A stretch of 64,000 bases of DNA, from assembly GCF_016461785.1 (NCBI RefSeq), contig NZ_JAEMUH010000012.1:108850-172849 (forward strand). The letters are read 5' to 3'. Below are positions 34,286-43,050 of the stretch, piece after piece. Position 1 is the stretch's first letter, and every line of letters begins with the position of its first letter. This DNA is from Marinomonas ostreistagni (GTDB taxonomy: Bacteria > Pseudomonadota > Gammaproteobacteria > Pseudomonadales > Marinomonadaceae). The notes below the pieces were generated by a model, which was not told where the DNA came from, ran no database searches, and worked only from the letters and a program-made list of their open reading frames with translations. The position numbers and the translations under genes are program-made.

Positions 34286-34394
34286 GAATCGGTTCCTTTG
34301 TAATAGCGAGTTATTAGTGAGTGAAACGAATTAGCTCAGACAAATCAGAGTCATTGCTCTTGAGACAGGTAAGAACCGTCCCAAGAGCATAACA

Positions 34395-35921
34395 TTACAC
34401 TTTTGGGTAACGCGACTTGGCTTCCAGATCATCGAGGTCAATATGGTTTCGCATGTACATCTCCGTCGCCGGAAAGTACGGTTGATGATCCCAAGCGATG
34501 TTGGTTTCTCCTTCGCCCATGGCTCGAACGATTAAGCGACGGCGACGTTGGCTGATTTTCACTGTCTGAGTGATGGCCTCAGAATCCCAACGCTGTAACG
34601 CCTCTTCTCGGAATGCTTTGATAACCTCTGCAAGCTCTGGGTCTTGAGCCAAGTTATTCAGCTCCAGAGGATCTTTCTCTAAATCGTATAATTGATCTGG
34701 ATCGATGCTGCAGTGGACGTATTTGTATTGACCACGACGGATCATAAATAAGGGTGCAATGGCACCTTCACCGCAGTATTCACCGATGACTTCATCATGC
34801 CCGCCCTCTTTTCCTTCTATGTGAGGGACTAAGGTACGGCCATCAATCGGCATCGCGTATTCGGTTCCTTTGCCATCGGTTGCCCAATCCACAAATGTTG
34901 GCAGCAGATCCATGGTCGAGACAGACTCTTTTACACGCTTAGGCGCAAAGCGATTAGGCGCACAAACGATCAAAGGCACGCGAGCAGAGCCTTCGAAGTA
35001 AGACATTTTGTACCAAAGGTTACGCTCGCCCAGCATGTCGCCGTGGTCGCCCGAGAAGACAATGATGGTCTCTTCGTCTAGGTTACAATCTTGCAACGCT
35101 TTCAACAGGCGGCCCACTTGATCATCGACATAACTGCAGGCACCGTAATAAGCATGGCGTGCGTTACGGATGTCTTCGTCGGTGATCTCTTGATCGTAGT
35201 AGGCGTATACGTCTTGCAGACGACGAGAATGTGGGTCCTGTTCAGACTCTGGGATGCGTACTTTTGGTAAGTCGATTTCGTCATGATCGTAACGGTCCCA
35301 GTACTCTTGAGTAATGGCATAAGGGTCATGAGGATGCGTCATCGATACCGTTAGGCAGAAAGGACGATCTTGTTTGCCGCGAGCATAGTCGTATAAGTAA
35401 CGTTCAGCGTGGAACACGACCTCGTCGTCAAAGTCGAGTTGGTTGCTGCGTACACAAGTGCCAGCATCCAATACAGAGGACATGTTGTGATACCACGTTG
35501 GGCGTGTGTCTGGGTCATCCCAATTAGGGAACCAACCATAGTCGGCTGGGTAAATATCGGTGGTGAGGCGCTTTTCAAAACCATGCAGTTGATCTGGACC
35601 ACAGAAATGCATTTTGCCAGACAAAGCGGTTTGGTAGCCCTTTTCACGCATGTAATACGGGAACGTTGGGATGTCTGCCGGAAAGTCCGCGGCATTGTCC
35701 CAAGCACCAATGCGGGTTGGCAACTGGCCCGTCATCAGGACATAGCGCGACGGAGCGCACAAAGGACTGTTTGTGTAAGCAGAGTCAAATACCACCCCTT
35801 TCTCTGCCAGTGCTGCAAGGTGAGGAACTTTAGCGGTTTTACCTCCATAAAAAGGTAACGCCGATGCGGCCATTTGATCGGCCATGATAAAAAGAATATT
35901 GGGCGTTTTGCGGATTGTCAT
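34395..35921 (-). CDS. betC: Choline-sulfatase
   Basis: A 508-residue type I sulfatase that hydrolyses choline O-sulfate to choline and sulfate. The catalytic CAPSR motif is at residues 55-59 (Cys55 becomes formylglycine), with metal ligands near Asp15 (FIMADQMA) and in FSGDHGDMLGE. The extended C-terminal tail (YFPATEMYMRNHIDLDDLE) is typical of choline-sulfatases. The start at 35921 has GGAG seven bases upstream and avoids four extra residues. It is divergent from a LysR gene of the choline-sulfate type and followed by choX. Confidence 0.95.
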   Translation of the reverse strand: MTIRKTPNILFIMADQMAASALPFYGGKTAKVPHLAALAEKGVVFDSAYTNSPLCAPSRYVLMTGQLPTRIGAWDNAADFPADIPTFPYYMREKGYQTALSGKMHFCGPDQLHGFEKRLTTDIYPADYGWFPNWDDPDTRPTWYHNMSSVLDAGTCVRSNQLDFDDEVVFHAERYLYDYARGKQDRPFCLTVSMTHPHDPYAITQEYWDRYDHDEIDLPKVRIPESEQDPHSRRLQDVYAYYDQEITDEDIRNARHAYYGACSYVDDQVGRLLKALQDCNLDEETIIVFSGDHGDMLGERNLWYKMSYFEGSARVPLIVCAPNRFAPKRVKESVSTMDLLPTFVDWATDGKGTEYAMPIDGRTLVPHIEGKEGGHDEVIGEYCGEGAIAPLFMIRRGQYKYVHCSIDPDQLYDLEKDPLELNNLAQDPELAEVIKAFREEALQRWDSEAITQTVKISQRRRRLIVRAMGEGETNIAWDHQPYFPATEMYMRNHIDLDDLEAKSRYPKV

Positions 35922-36057
35922 GCAACACTCCATATGGCTCTAAAAATAAGTTGAAATAATGTTACTGCGCAGCGTTTAAACCAGTTATAACTAGGTTGAA
36001 CCTTATAAAGAGCCTTGTAAACTGACTGAAAAATTATGAATGGGATAAGCTGAACTT

Positions 36058-36966
36058 ATGTTAACTGAAAACGACATGCCGCCTTTGCAAATGTTGGTTG
36101 TGTTTGAGTCTTCTGCACGGCATCTTAGTTTCACCGCCGCAGCACGGGAACTAGGTACGACTCAGCCGGCTATAAGTCAGCAAATTAAAGCCTTAGAAGC
36201 TTTTTTAAATACCCAATTGTTTCGCCGAGTCTATCGCGGTGTGGAGCTTACGGACGATGGTCACTTGCTACTAAAAACGACACAAGCGAGTCTCAGTGAG
36301 CTGCAAAAAACCTTGCGATTTATTCGTAAAAAAACCAAAACACCGCGCATTAATGTCGCAACAGACTTCGCTTTTGCTGCGTATTGGTTGATGCCCCGCT
36401 TACCTGAGTTTCGTAAACAGCATCCAGAAATCGAGATTCGGCTGCACACCGCACAGAACAATGTAGACGTAGGTTTGCAAGACATCGACCTTGCCATTGT
36501 CTTTAGCGATGGCATTCACAAAGGTTTTGTTTCAGAAAAACTGTTCGAAGAAGATGTCTTCCCAGTGTGCAGCCCAAAGCTCCTTGAAGAGTACGGCCCC
36601 TTTCATCAACTAACGGATATCAGCAATGCGCCGTTGTTGAAATTGCATGCTGAATCGGACGAAAAGTGGATGATTTGGGAGCGTTTGTTTGAGCAGCACA
36701 ATAAGCTTTGGTCACCTTCCCAAAGTGTGATGGAGTTTGATAACTATACCTTAGTGCTACAGGCGGCCATTGCCGGCCAAGGTGTCGCGTTAGGCTGGGG
36801 CTCATTGGTCGATGATATGCTGGACAAGCAGTTGTTAGTGTCTTTCCCAATGTTTAGAAAACGCTCTTCAAATGGCTACTTCACTGTCATACCGAACTCG
36901 CGAATGGATGATACGGTCGTCACTATCTTTAAAGACTGGATTCATCAACAACATCAGCAACACTGA
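36058..36966 (+). CDS. LysR regulator of choline-sulfate use
   Basis: A 302-residue LysR regulator. The DNA-binding domain is at residues about 8-65 (SARHLSFTAAARELGTTQPA, LFRRVYRGVELTDDG), with a substrate-binding effector domain after it. Divergence from the choline-sulfatase gene identifies it as the probable choline-sulfate-responsive activator. Both promoters would lie in the 136 bases between them. The start at 36058 has only a weak ribosome-binding site; an ATG at 36076 is an alternative. The MocR gene follows nine bases after its stop. Confidence 0.88.
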   Translation: MLTENDMPPLQMLVVFESSARHLSFTAAARELGTTQPAISQQIKALEAFLNTQLFRRVYRGVELTDDGHLLLKTTQASLSELQKTLRFIRKKTKTPRINVATDFAFAAYWLMPRLPEFRKQHPEIEIRLHTAQNNVDVGLQDIDLAIVFSDGIHKGFVSEKLFEEDVFPVCSPKLLEEYGPFHQLTDISNAPLLKLHAESDEKWMIWERLFEQHNKLWSPSQSVMEFDNYTLVLQAAIAGQGVALGWGSLVDDMLDKQLLVSFPMFRKRSSNGYFTVIPNSRMDDTVVTIFKDWIHQQHQQH

Positions 36967-36975
36967 GGGGTGAAC

Positions 36976-38388
36976 ATGATCGCGAGCCTTTCATTTAGTT
37001 TGGAGTCCAATGAGACACCAAGGTATCAGCAATTACAGCAGCAGCTAATTGAAGCCATTGAGCAAGGCAGATTAAAGGTGGGAGATAAATTGCCGTCCAG
37101 CCGCTCATTATCGCAATCGTTAGGTGTGTCGCGTAGTGTCGTGATTCAAACCTATGAGCAGCTGATTGCGGAAGGGGTACTGCGCAGTGAGCCAAAACGT
37201 GGCATTTTTGTCGCGCCTGTGGCGCGTATTTCGGTCAGTGCGGAGCCTGCTGCCACATTGGTTGAGTCGACTCGAAAAGGCGGCTTTGATTCTGGTGTCG
37301 ATGTCAGCCAGTTTCCGAGTAAAGAATGGGCGGCCAGTATGCGCCGTGCTTGGTTAACCCCTGATCCAAATGTCCTGACGGGCAGTTATCGAGCAGGCTT
37401 ACCCGCACTGCGTCAAGCGATTGTCGCGTATTTGTACGCTCTACGTGGCTTATCGTGCTTACCTGAGCAAGTGGTGATCACTGCCGGCAGCCGAGATGCG
37501 ATGGCGTTGCTGACTCACGCCTTGCAGGCTAGTTGTCGACACTGGTTCTTAGAAGAGCCAACCTACCCTCCTCTGCATGCGAGTTTGGCCAATATTGCGG
37601 TGCAGCCTTTGGCGGTTCAGACCGATGGTGCTTTGCCTCCTACTCAAGTATCCGATTGGGCGGCAGTGCTTACCCCTAACCGTCAATATCCTCTGGGCAT
37701 CAGTTACAGCTCACCCGTTCGAGAACAATGGCTGGATGCATTGCAAGCTGGACAGGGGGTTATCATCGAAGACGATTACGACAACGAGTTCTTGTATCAA
37801 GGTCGCGCATCGGTGCCTTTGATGCAGTTAGCGCAACATCGAGGCTCAGCCCAAGAGCGTATTTTCTACGTTGGGAGCTTGTCCAAGGTGTTGTTTCGAG
37901 GATTGCGTATGGGGTTTATCATCGCACCGTTATCCCAAGTCGATCGCCTGCTATCCAGTCAGCAAGCCTTAGGTGTGTCGGCTTCTCTACCAATGCAGCC
38001 TGTTGTGGCAGACTTTATGACAAATGGCAGCTTTTATCGGCATTTAAACCGTATGAGACGTCATTATCGTGAAAAAAGGGATACTCTATTGGCTCTGTTG
38101 TTACAGCATTTAGAGCCTTGGTTTGAGTGGGATAAGCCGAGTGGCGGTATGCATGTTATCGCGTATTTCAAACCCCATATCCGCCAGCCTGAACAAACAT
38201 GGAAGCAGCTTGATCAGGCCTGTGCTGAGCAGGGACTCGCCTTGTCATGGCTGCATCAGCACTATCATTCCCTGCCTGAGTCATTACCGAGACCAGGTTT
38301 GTTGTTCGGTTTTACTGGCCCAAGTACTGAGCAGCTGGATCAATGGGTGCGCTTAATTGCCCTGCATGCGAAAAAAATAATGCTTTAG
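36976..38388 (+). CDS. MocR-type (GntR/aminotransferase) regulator
   Basis: A 470-residue fusion of a GntR winged helix (residues about 10-75, KVGDKLPSSRSLSQSLGVSR) with a fold-type I aminotransferase domain. The PLP lysine is in GSLSKVLFRGLRMGF and the cofactor-phosphate region in EDDYDNEF. Members such as PdxR and GabR sense PLP or an amino compound. Located directly after the choline-sulfate LysR gene, it may control nearby genes, but the target is not evident. GAGGGG precedes the ATG at 36976; the frame also opens at GTG 36970. Confidence 0.87.
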   Translation: MIASLSFSLESNETPRYQQLQQQLIEAIEQGRLKVGDKLPSSRSLSQSLGVSRSVVIQTYEQLIAEGVLRSEPKRGIFVAPVARISVSAEPAATLVESTRKGGFDSGVDVSQFPSKEWAASMRRAWLTPDPNVLTGSYRAGLPALRQAIVAYLYALRGLSCLPEQVVITAGSRDAMALLTHALQASCRHWFLEEPTYPPLHASLANIAVQPLAVQTDGALPPTQVSDWAAVLTPNRQYPLGISYSSPVREQWLDALQAGQGVIIEDDYDNEFLYQGRASVPLMQLAQHRGSAQERIFYVGSLSKVLFRGLRMGFIIAPLSQVDRLLSSQQALGVSASLPMQPVVADFMTNGSFYRHLNRMRRHYREKRDTLLALLLQHLEPWFEWDKPSGGMHVIAYFKPHIRQPEQTWKQLDQACAEQGLALSWLHQHYHSLPESLPRPGLLFGFTGPSTEQLDQWVRLIALHAKKIML

Positions 38389-38403
38389 CGCTAGACAAAT
38401 ACA

Positions 38404-38422
38404 AATGATAGTTATTATCATT
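38404..38422. promoter_or_regulatory. Fur box
   Basis: A 19-bp palindrome AATGATA-GTTAT-TATCATT, matching the classical Fur consensus (GATAATGATAATCATTATC) in its arms, 33 bases upstream of the gene at 38455. Confidence 0.8.
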
Positions 38423-38454
38423 AATGCGTTGCTCACACTTAGCGAGGGTTTTCC

Positions 38455-38874
38455 ATGGAAGATTGGAAGCGTGTCATTGTTGCTGGTAATCAAGCGTTTC
38501 AATGTGGTGAAAATGCCAAGGCTGCTGATTATTATCAGGAAGCGTCTGATATGGCTATGCAGATGATTGACTGTTGGTATGACACCGAAGCCGCCATCAA
38601 TGCGCTGGTCGTTAGTGAGCTGAACCTAGCAGAAACGCAATGTCGGCTTGAGCAATATGAGCAGGCGATCGACACCTATGCATCCTTAAATCTAGCACTG
38701 CGTAAATTTCAGTGTAGCTTTGCTCCCAGCAACCCTATTGTTGGTATCGTGGCGCGATCACTTACTCGCATTAAACAAGAATTTCTTACGCTAACGAAAG
38801 TCTACGCTTACGACATCTTGGCCATCCCTCGTGCCAAGGCGGCATCTCATCCGTTATTGGACTTCGTGACCTAA
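38455..38874 (+). CDS. TPR-like hypothetical protein, Fur-regulated
   Basis: A 139-residue soluble helical protein whose repeats resemble tetratricopeptide repeats (VAGNQAFQCGENAKAADYYQ; NLAETQCRLEQYEQAIDTYA). No signal peptide or metal motif; three cysteines are scattered. The Fur box upstream suggests that it is made under iron limitation. I know of small helical proteins of this type near iron-uptake and DUF2753-like genes in vibrios, but cannot name the family with confidence. Single gene. Confidence 0.65.
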   Translation: MEDWKRVIVAGNQAFQCGENAKAADYYQEASDMAMQMIDCWYDTEAAINALVVSELNLAETQCRLEQYEQAIDTYASLNLALRKFQCSFAPSNPIVGIVARSLTRIKQEFLTLTKVYAYDILAIPRAKAASHPLLDFVT

Positions 38875-38947
38875 GGCTGCAACGTCTAGAGCTAGTAAGA
38901 AAACATCGGACGTGTCAGTAACACCTGTAGTGACTGAACAAGCATTA

Positions 38948-39379
38948 TTACAAACTGCTCAGCAAAATACTGGTTTCACTGTTTAAAATCCCTTCCACTT
39001 CACGTACTCGTCTAAGCACGCGGTCAAACTCTCCAAGGCTAGTGGTTTGCAATTCTGCCACTAAATCCCATGCACCGTTAGTGGTGTGCAGTTTTATGAG
39101 TTCAGGGATGCCACGTAATTTCTGAATCACTTGAGAGGTAGACCGTCCTGCAACTTCGATCATCATGATGGCGCGTACGGTGTCTTGTTCTAGCTCTTCA
39201 TGAACGCGAATGGTAAAGCCCAAAATAGCGCCACTTTGCGTTAATCGATCTAGACGATTTTGCACTGTTGCTCGAGACACATTTAACTGACTGGCCAATT
39301 GTGAAATGGAAGCGCGGCCATCTTTGCGTAGTTCGGCAATTAGGGCGCTATCCAGCGAGTCATAAATATACGGTTTCAT
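38948..39379 (-). CDS. Lrp/AsnC family transcriptional regulator
   Basis: A 143-residue AsnC-type regulator: helix-turn-helix at about 8-60 (DGRASISQLASQLNVSRATV) and a RAM domain. The ATG at 39379 is chosen because AAGG lies eight bases upstream; the TTG at 39403 would add eight residues. It diverges from the ctlX gene, and Lrp-type regulators next to ctlX are common, so regulation by arginine or citrulline is likely (inference). Confidence 0.88.
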   Translation of the reverse strand: MKPYIYDSLDSALIAELRKDGRASISQLASQLNVSRATVQNRLDRLTQSGAILGFTIRVHEELEQDTVRAIMMIEVAGRSTSQVIQKLRGIPELIKLHTTNGAWDLVAELQTTSLGEFDRVLRRVREVEGILNSETSILLSSL

Positions 39380-39526
39380 CGAAGTACCTTTTGGCTTAGG
39401 CAAAATGTTTATTGAAGGTTAACAAAGTGATAAATATTAGATCAATTTGCATAAGTTATTGGCATTTTAACTGGCAGGCCTGATTTCTAACATAGTGTCC
39501 CTACACTTTTTAAAAGAGGGACTTCG

Positions 39527-40435
39527 ATGAGTATTCAAGCACCAAAGCAGGTTGTGATGGTTCGCCCCCATCATTTTCGTGTCAACGATGCCACCTTAGA
39601 GGACAACGCCTTTCAGCGCTCTGTTCATCATACTGATGTGTCTAAACAGGCGTATATTGAAGTGAGCCAAGTCGTCGAGAAGCTGCGAGCTCATGGCATT
39701 ACGGTGCATCTATTTGAAGATAAAAGTATCGACACGCCTGACTCTGTCTTCCCCAATAATTGGTTTTCGACTCACCATAACGGCACCTTGATCACCTATC
39801 CCATGCGTGCGGAAAACCGCCGCAAAGAGTATCGACAAGATGTGTTGGAAACGCTGTGGCAGCAGTATGGGCTTGAGCACGCCAAAGACTTGCGTCACTT
39901 TAAAGACCAGCAACGCTTCTTGGAGGGAACGGGTTCGATCGTCTTTGATCATGTGAATAAATTAGCGTATATGGCTCGCTCACAACGTACTGATGACGAT
40001 CTGTTGAAGGACGTGTGTGACTTTCTAGGCTACGAAGCCGTGATATTTGACGCTTATGATGTGCAAGGTACTCCGGTGTACCACACCAACGTCATGATGT
40101 GCGTTGGGACGCACTTTGTACTGATCGGCTTAGACATGCTTGAGGCGCCCCAGAGAGCGTTGTTGTGCCAACGTTTCGAGCGCAATCAGCAAACGGTGAT
40201 TGCATTAACCCATGAGCAAATACAGCATTTCTGTGGCAATGCTATCGAGCTACAAGGCAAAGAGGGCGCGCTGTTGGCACTTTCGCAAACGGCTTACGAT
40301 GCACTAACGACTGAACAACGAGCAACGATTTCACAGCACGCTACCTTACTACCGTTATCGGTGAACACAATTGAAGCGGCCGGCGGCTCCGTACGCTGCA
40401 TGATTGCCGGAGTGCATGGTAAAACGGGAATTTGA
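39527..40435 (+). CDS. ctlX: Citrulline-utilising hydrolase CtlX-like (guanidino-group-modifying fold)
   Basis: A 302-residue enzyme of the amidinotransferase/arginine-deiminase superfamily. The catalytic Cys is in GGSVRCMIAG near the end, the active-site His in PVYHTNVMM, and the substrate acids in DSVFPNNWFSTH and FLEGTGSIVFD. It matches the stand-alone CtlX group, which hydrolyses citrulline or a related ureido compound. It is divergent from the Lrp-type regulator and followed by lipocalin. Reaction specificity is inferred from family membership. Confidence 0.85.
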   Translation: MSIQAPKQVVMVRPHHFRVNDATLEDNAFQRSVHHTDVSKQAYIEVSQVVEKLRAHGITVHLFEDKSIDTPDSVFPNNWFSTHHNGTLITYPMRAENRRKEYRQDVLETLWQQYGLEHAKDLRHFKDQQRFLEGTGSIVFDHVNKLAYMARSQRTDDDLLKDVCDFLGYEAVIFDAYDVQGTPVYHTNVMMCVGTHFVLIGLDMLEAPQRALLCQRFERNQQTVIALTHEQIQHFCGNAIELQGKEGALLALSQTAYDALTTEQRATISQHATLLPLSVNTIEAAGGSVRCMIAGVHGKTGI

Positions 40436-40490
40436 TGAGGCCAAATCGTTGCTGCTAACGTATAAGGGCTGACGATTAGGAGGTCAGTTT

Positions 40491-41000
40491 ATGTTTCGTT
40501 CAGTATGGGGTTTATTGGTGGTGTTGCTCGCAGGGTGTACGTCTGCACCAAAAGGCATTGAGCCGGTGCAAGAGTTTGAGTTGTCGAAGTACTTAGGCAC
40601 TTGGTACGAAATCGCTCGTTTGGATCACAGTTTTGAGCGAGGTTTGTCTAATGTCACCGCGGAATACAGCTTACGCGAAGACGGTGGTGTGCGAGTGATT
40701 AACCGAGGTTATTCGGCAGAAGAAGGGAAATGGGAGCAGGCAGAGGGAAAAGCCTATTTCGTTGAAGATAGCGACACAGGGCACTTAAAAGTGAGCTTTT
40801 TCGGTCCATTTTATGGAGCTTACGTTGTGTTTAATTTAGATGAAGACTATCAACAATCCTTTGTGTCTGGGCCTGATCGATCTTATCTGTGGTTCTTGTC
40901 TCGAACCCCAACGGTTTCTGAAGCAGATAAGCAACGCTTTATCCAAGCTGCGCGAGCTAAGGGATTTGAGACCGATGAATTAATCTTTGTTGAGCAGTGA
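40491..41000 (+). CDS. blc: Bacterial lipocalin (Blc)
   Basis: A 169-residue outer-membrane lipoprotein. The signal peptide ends in the lipobox LLAGC with Cys16 as the lipidated residue. The lipocalin signature KYLGTWYEIARLDHSFERG is at residues about 33-51, and the second motif YLWFLSRTP near 140. It binds lysophospholipids or fatty acids. A good GGAGG ribosome-binding site precedes it. It follows ctlX by 55 bases, possibly in the same transcript. Confidence 0.92.
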   Translation: MFRSVWGLLVVLLAGCTSAPKGIEPVQEFELSKYLGTWYEIARLDHSFERGLSNVTAEYSLREDGGVRVINRGYSAEEGKWEQAEGKAYFVEDSDTGHLKVSFFGPFYGAYVVFNLDEDYQQSFVSGPDRSYLWFLSRTPTVSEADKQRFIQAARAKGFETDELIFVEQ

Positions 41001-41111
41001 AAAGAGCGTTTATAGACAGTGTAAGTTTGTGCAAAGTAACGCAAATGCCGGAACATCACGTTATTTTAGTGCTCAAATATAGCCATAACCCAACAGTTAA
41101 GGATTATGGCT

Positions 41112-41750
41112 ATGAATCTAAGTAAATTGCTTAATCAAGCGCTCAGCTCATCAGCATTGAAGCAAGTCACCCAGAAAGTAGGGAGCTCAAGCTCATCTTT
41201 GGGTGGCAGCGATACATTGAAAAAAATGGGTATGGGCGCAGTGGGCGGCAGCCTACTAACGTCTTTACTGAAATCAGGAAAAGGGTCAACCTTACTAAAA
41301 GTTGGCGGGGCGGCGGCCGTCGGCGCCTTGGCATATAAGGTCTACAACGATTACCAAAAAGAGAAAGCCCAACCACAGCAAACCGAAGTCTTTCGCGAAA
41401 CGGATCAACAGCATCCTACCATCATCTTAAAAGCCATGATTGCCGCTGCCAAAGCTGACGGTCATATTGATGCAACGGAAATGGCGCATATCCATGAAGC
41501 ACTGGCTCAGGCCAATATTGGCGCTCATGAACAAGCCTTCCTCGAAGGGGAAATCAATAAACCTCTCGATCCAACGGAGATCGCCGCGTTAGCGACAACT
41601 CCGGCCTTAGCATCCGAAATTTACCTAGCGTCATTACTTGTGGTAGATGAACAAAACGCTATGGAAACCATGTACTTAAATGAACTCGCGCGTCAGCTAA
41701 AGCTCGATACAGAAATGCAGAAGCGCTTGGCCCTTGCTAGCGCTGAATAG
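41112..41750 (+). CDS. DUF533 / TerB-like protein
   Basis: A 212-residue protein similar to YebE. The N-terminal 80 residues are rich in Gly and Ser and end in a hydrophobic stretch (TLLKVGGAAAVGALAYKVYN), and residues about 95-210 form a TerB-like helical domain (ILKAMIAAAKADGHIDATEM, ASLLVVDEQN) with the acidic metal-binding loop. Its role is unknown. I prefer the ATG at 41112 because AAGGA lies eight bases upstream; 41106 is too close to it. Confidence 0.8.
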   Translation: MNLSKLLNQALSSSALKQVTQKVGSSSSSLGGSDTLKKMGMGAVGGSLLTSLLKSGKGSTLLKVGGAAAVGALAYKVYNDYQKEKAQPQQTEVFRETDQQHPTIILKAMIAAAKADGHIDATEMAHIHEALAQANIGAHEQAFLEGEINKPLDPTEIAALATTPALASEIYLASLLVVDEQNAMETMYLNELARQLKLDTEMQKRLALASAE

Positions 41751-41804
41751 ATTGATCTCGTTATAAAGTGAGTGGCTGGCTTGTTTTATCGAAGAGGCTT
41801 TACT

Positions 41805-41825
41805 AGTATCACTTAAGTATCACTT
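41805..41825 (+). promoter_or_regulatory. Direct-repeat operator of the toxin-antitoxin pair
   Basis: AGTATCACTT occurs twice with one base between (11-bp period, one helical turn) ending 12 bases before the antitoxin ATG. It is the expected place for antitoxin autoregulation. Confidence 0.65.
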
Positions 41826-41837
41826 TGGGTGTTTAAA

Positions 41838-42095
41838 ATGAAAGTAGAATTAGTGACCTCTTTAAAGCGACAAGCGACCAAAATTCTTGCGGATCTTCAT
41901 GAAACGAAGGAGCCAGTTCTTATTACGGAGCACGGCAAACCTTCTGCTTACCTTGTTGATGTGAGCGACTATGAGTTTATGCAAAACCGTTTGACCATTT
42001 TAGAAGGTATCGCTCGCGGTGAACGAGCGGTACAAGAAGGCAATGTGCTCAGTCATGCCGAAGCTCAGGATAAAATGTCCAAATGGCTGAAGTAA
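41838..42095 (+). CDS. Phd/YefM family antitoxin
   Basis: An 85-residue antitoxin with the Phd fold: TSLKRQATKILADLHETKEP, VLITEHGKPSAYLVDVSDYE near residues 30-50, and a basic helical C terminus that would wrap the toxin. The toxin frame overlaps its last 13 bases, the usual translational coupling. I start at the ATG at 41838 rather than the GTG three codons upstream. Confidence 0.9.
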   Translation: MKVELVTSLKRQATKILADLHETKEPVLITEHGKPSAYLVDVSDYEFMQNRLTILEGIARGERAVQEGNVLSHAEAQDKMSKWLK

Positions 42096-42388
42096 TTTGG
42101 ACGGAAGCTGCGCTATCTGATCTGTCTGAAATCGCTGAGTATATCGCTTTATCGAATGAGTCCGCTGCCAAAAAACTCGTGCAAGAGGTATTTCACAAAG
42201 TAGAGCGTTTAGAACAGCTCCCAGAATCAGGGCGGACTCCACCTGAACTCGAACATTTAAACTATCGAGAAGTTGTCACCAGCCCATGCCGAGTATTCTA
42301 CAAATGCGAGCAGAGCAAAGTTTTTATATTGCACGTGATGCGACAAGAAAGAGACCTGCGCCAATTTATTTTGAATGGTGTTAATTAA
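42083..42388 (+). CDS. RelE/ParE family toxin
   Basis: A 101-residue toxin with the ParE/RelE fold: VIWTEAALSDLSEIAEYIA, LPESGRTPPELE, YREVVTSPCRVFYK and a final VFILHVMRQERDL strand. Arg and Tyr near the end suggest ParE-type rather than RNase-active RelE; ParE-type members inhibit DNA gyrase. Encoded with the Phd-type antitoxin in a single operon controlled by the direct repeats upstream. Confidence 0.9.
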   Translation: MAEVIWTEAALSDLSEIAEYIALSNESAAKKLVQEVFHKVERLEQLPESGRTPPELEHLNYREVVTSPCRVFYKCEQSKVFILHVMRQERDLRQFILNGVN

Positions 42389-42407
42389 AAGCCTATCGCA
42401 CTCATTT

Positions 42408-43031
42408 TCAGCGACTACTTTGAATCACTACCTTTAAACTAAGGGTTGCTTGAGTGACGTTTTCAGCATGGCTAATCGCGGAGACCAGTGCGATACCGTG
42501 TACGCCTGTGGCGGCGATGTCGGCTAGGTTGTCGTGCCGAATCCCGCCGATGGCGACGATGGGTTTATCGTAGGCCGCTAAGGCTTCTTTTAGACCATCT
42601 AGGCCCCAGTGGTATTGGGTGTTGGTTTTGGTCGGTGTGGGGTAAATAGCGCTTAAGCCAATGTAATCAATGGGCAGGTGTTGGGCTTCTTCCAATTGCT
42701 GCCAGCTCTCGATTGAGAGCCCTAGAATTTTCTCTGATCCCAACAAAAATCGCGCATCATGCACGGGCATATCACTTTGTCCTAGGTGCACGCCATCCGC
42801 ATCCACAGCTAGGGCAACGTCGACACGATCATTGATAATAAGCGGAACCTTGGCGGCTTTGAGTATCGGTTGAATGGCGCGGGCACGACGAATAAAGTCA
42901 CGTACATCGTGATGCTTTTCCCGAAGTTGCACCATGGTCACCCCACCGGCGACCGCTTGAGTGACGACTCGTACTAATGTGTCGAGGTCTTGGTTGTCGT
43001 CGGTAACGAGATACAGTTCATAGGGTGACAT
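42408..43031 (-). CDS. thiE: Thiamine-phosphate synthase
   Basis: A 207-residue TIM barrel that joins HMP pyrophosphate and thiazole phosphate to thiamine phosphate. Conserved stretches: VQLREKHHDVRDFI, LIINDRVDVALAVDADGVHLGQ (shown in part), IGLSAIYPTPTK and VAIGGIRHDN. It is the last gene of the thi operon, 20 bases after thiM. The transcript begins with the TPP riboswitch at 47886-47969, so it is repressed by thiamine pyrophosphate. Confidence 0.95.
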   Translation of the reverse strand: MSPYELYLVTDDNQDLDTLVRVVTQAVAGGVTMVQLREKHHDVRDFIRRARAIQPILKAAKVPLIINDRVDVALAVDADGVHLGQSDMPVHDARFLLGSEKILGLSIESWQQLEEAQHLPIDYIGLSAIYPTPTKTNTQYHWGLDGLKEALAAYDKPIVAIGGIRHDNLADIAATGVHGIALVSAISHAENVTQATLSLKVVIQSSR

Positions 43032-43050
43032 GGTGTTTCCTTCTAAAGCA

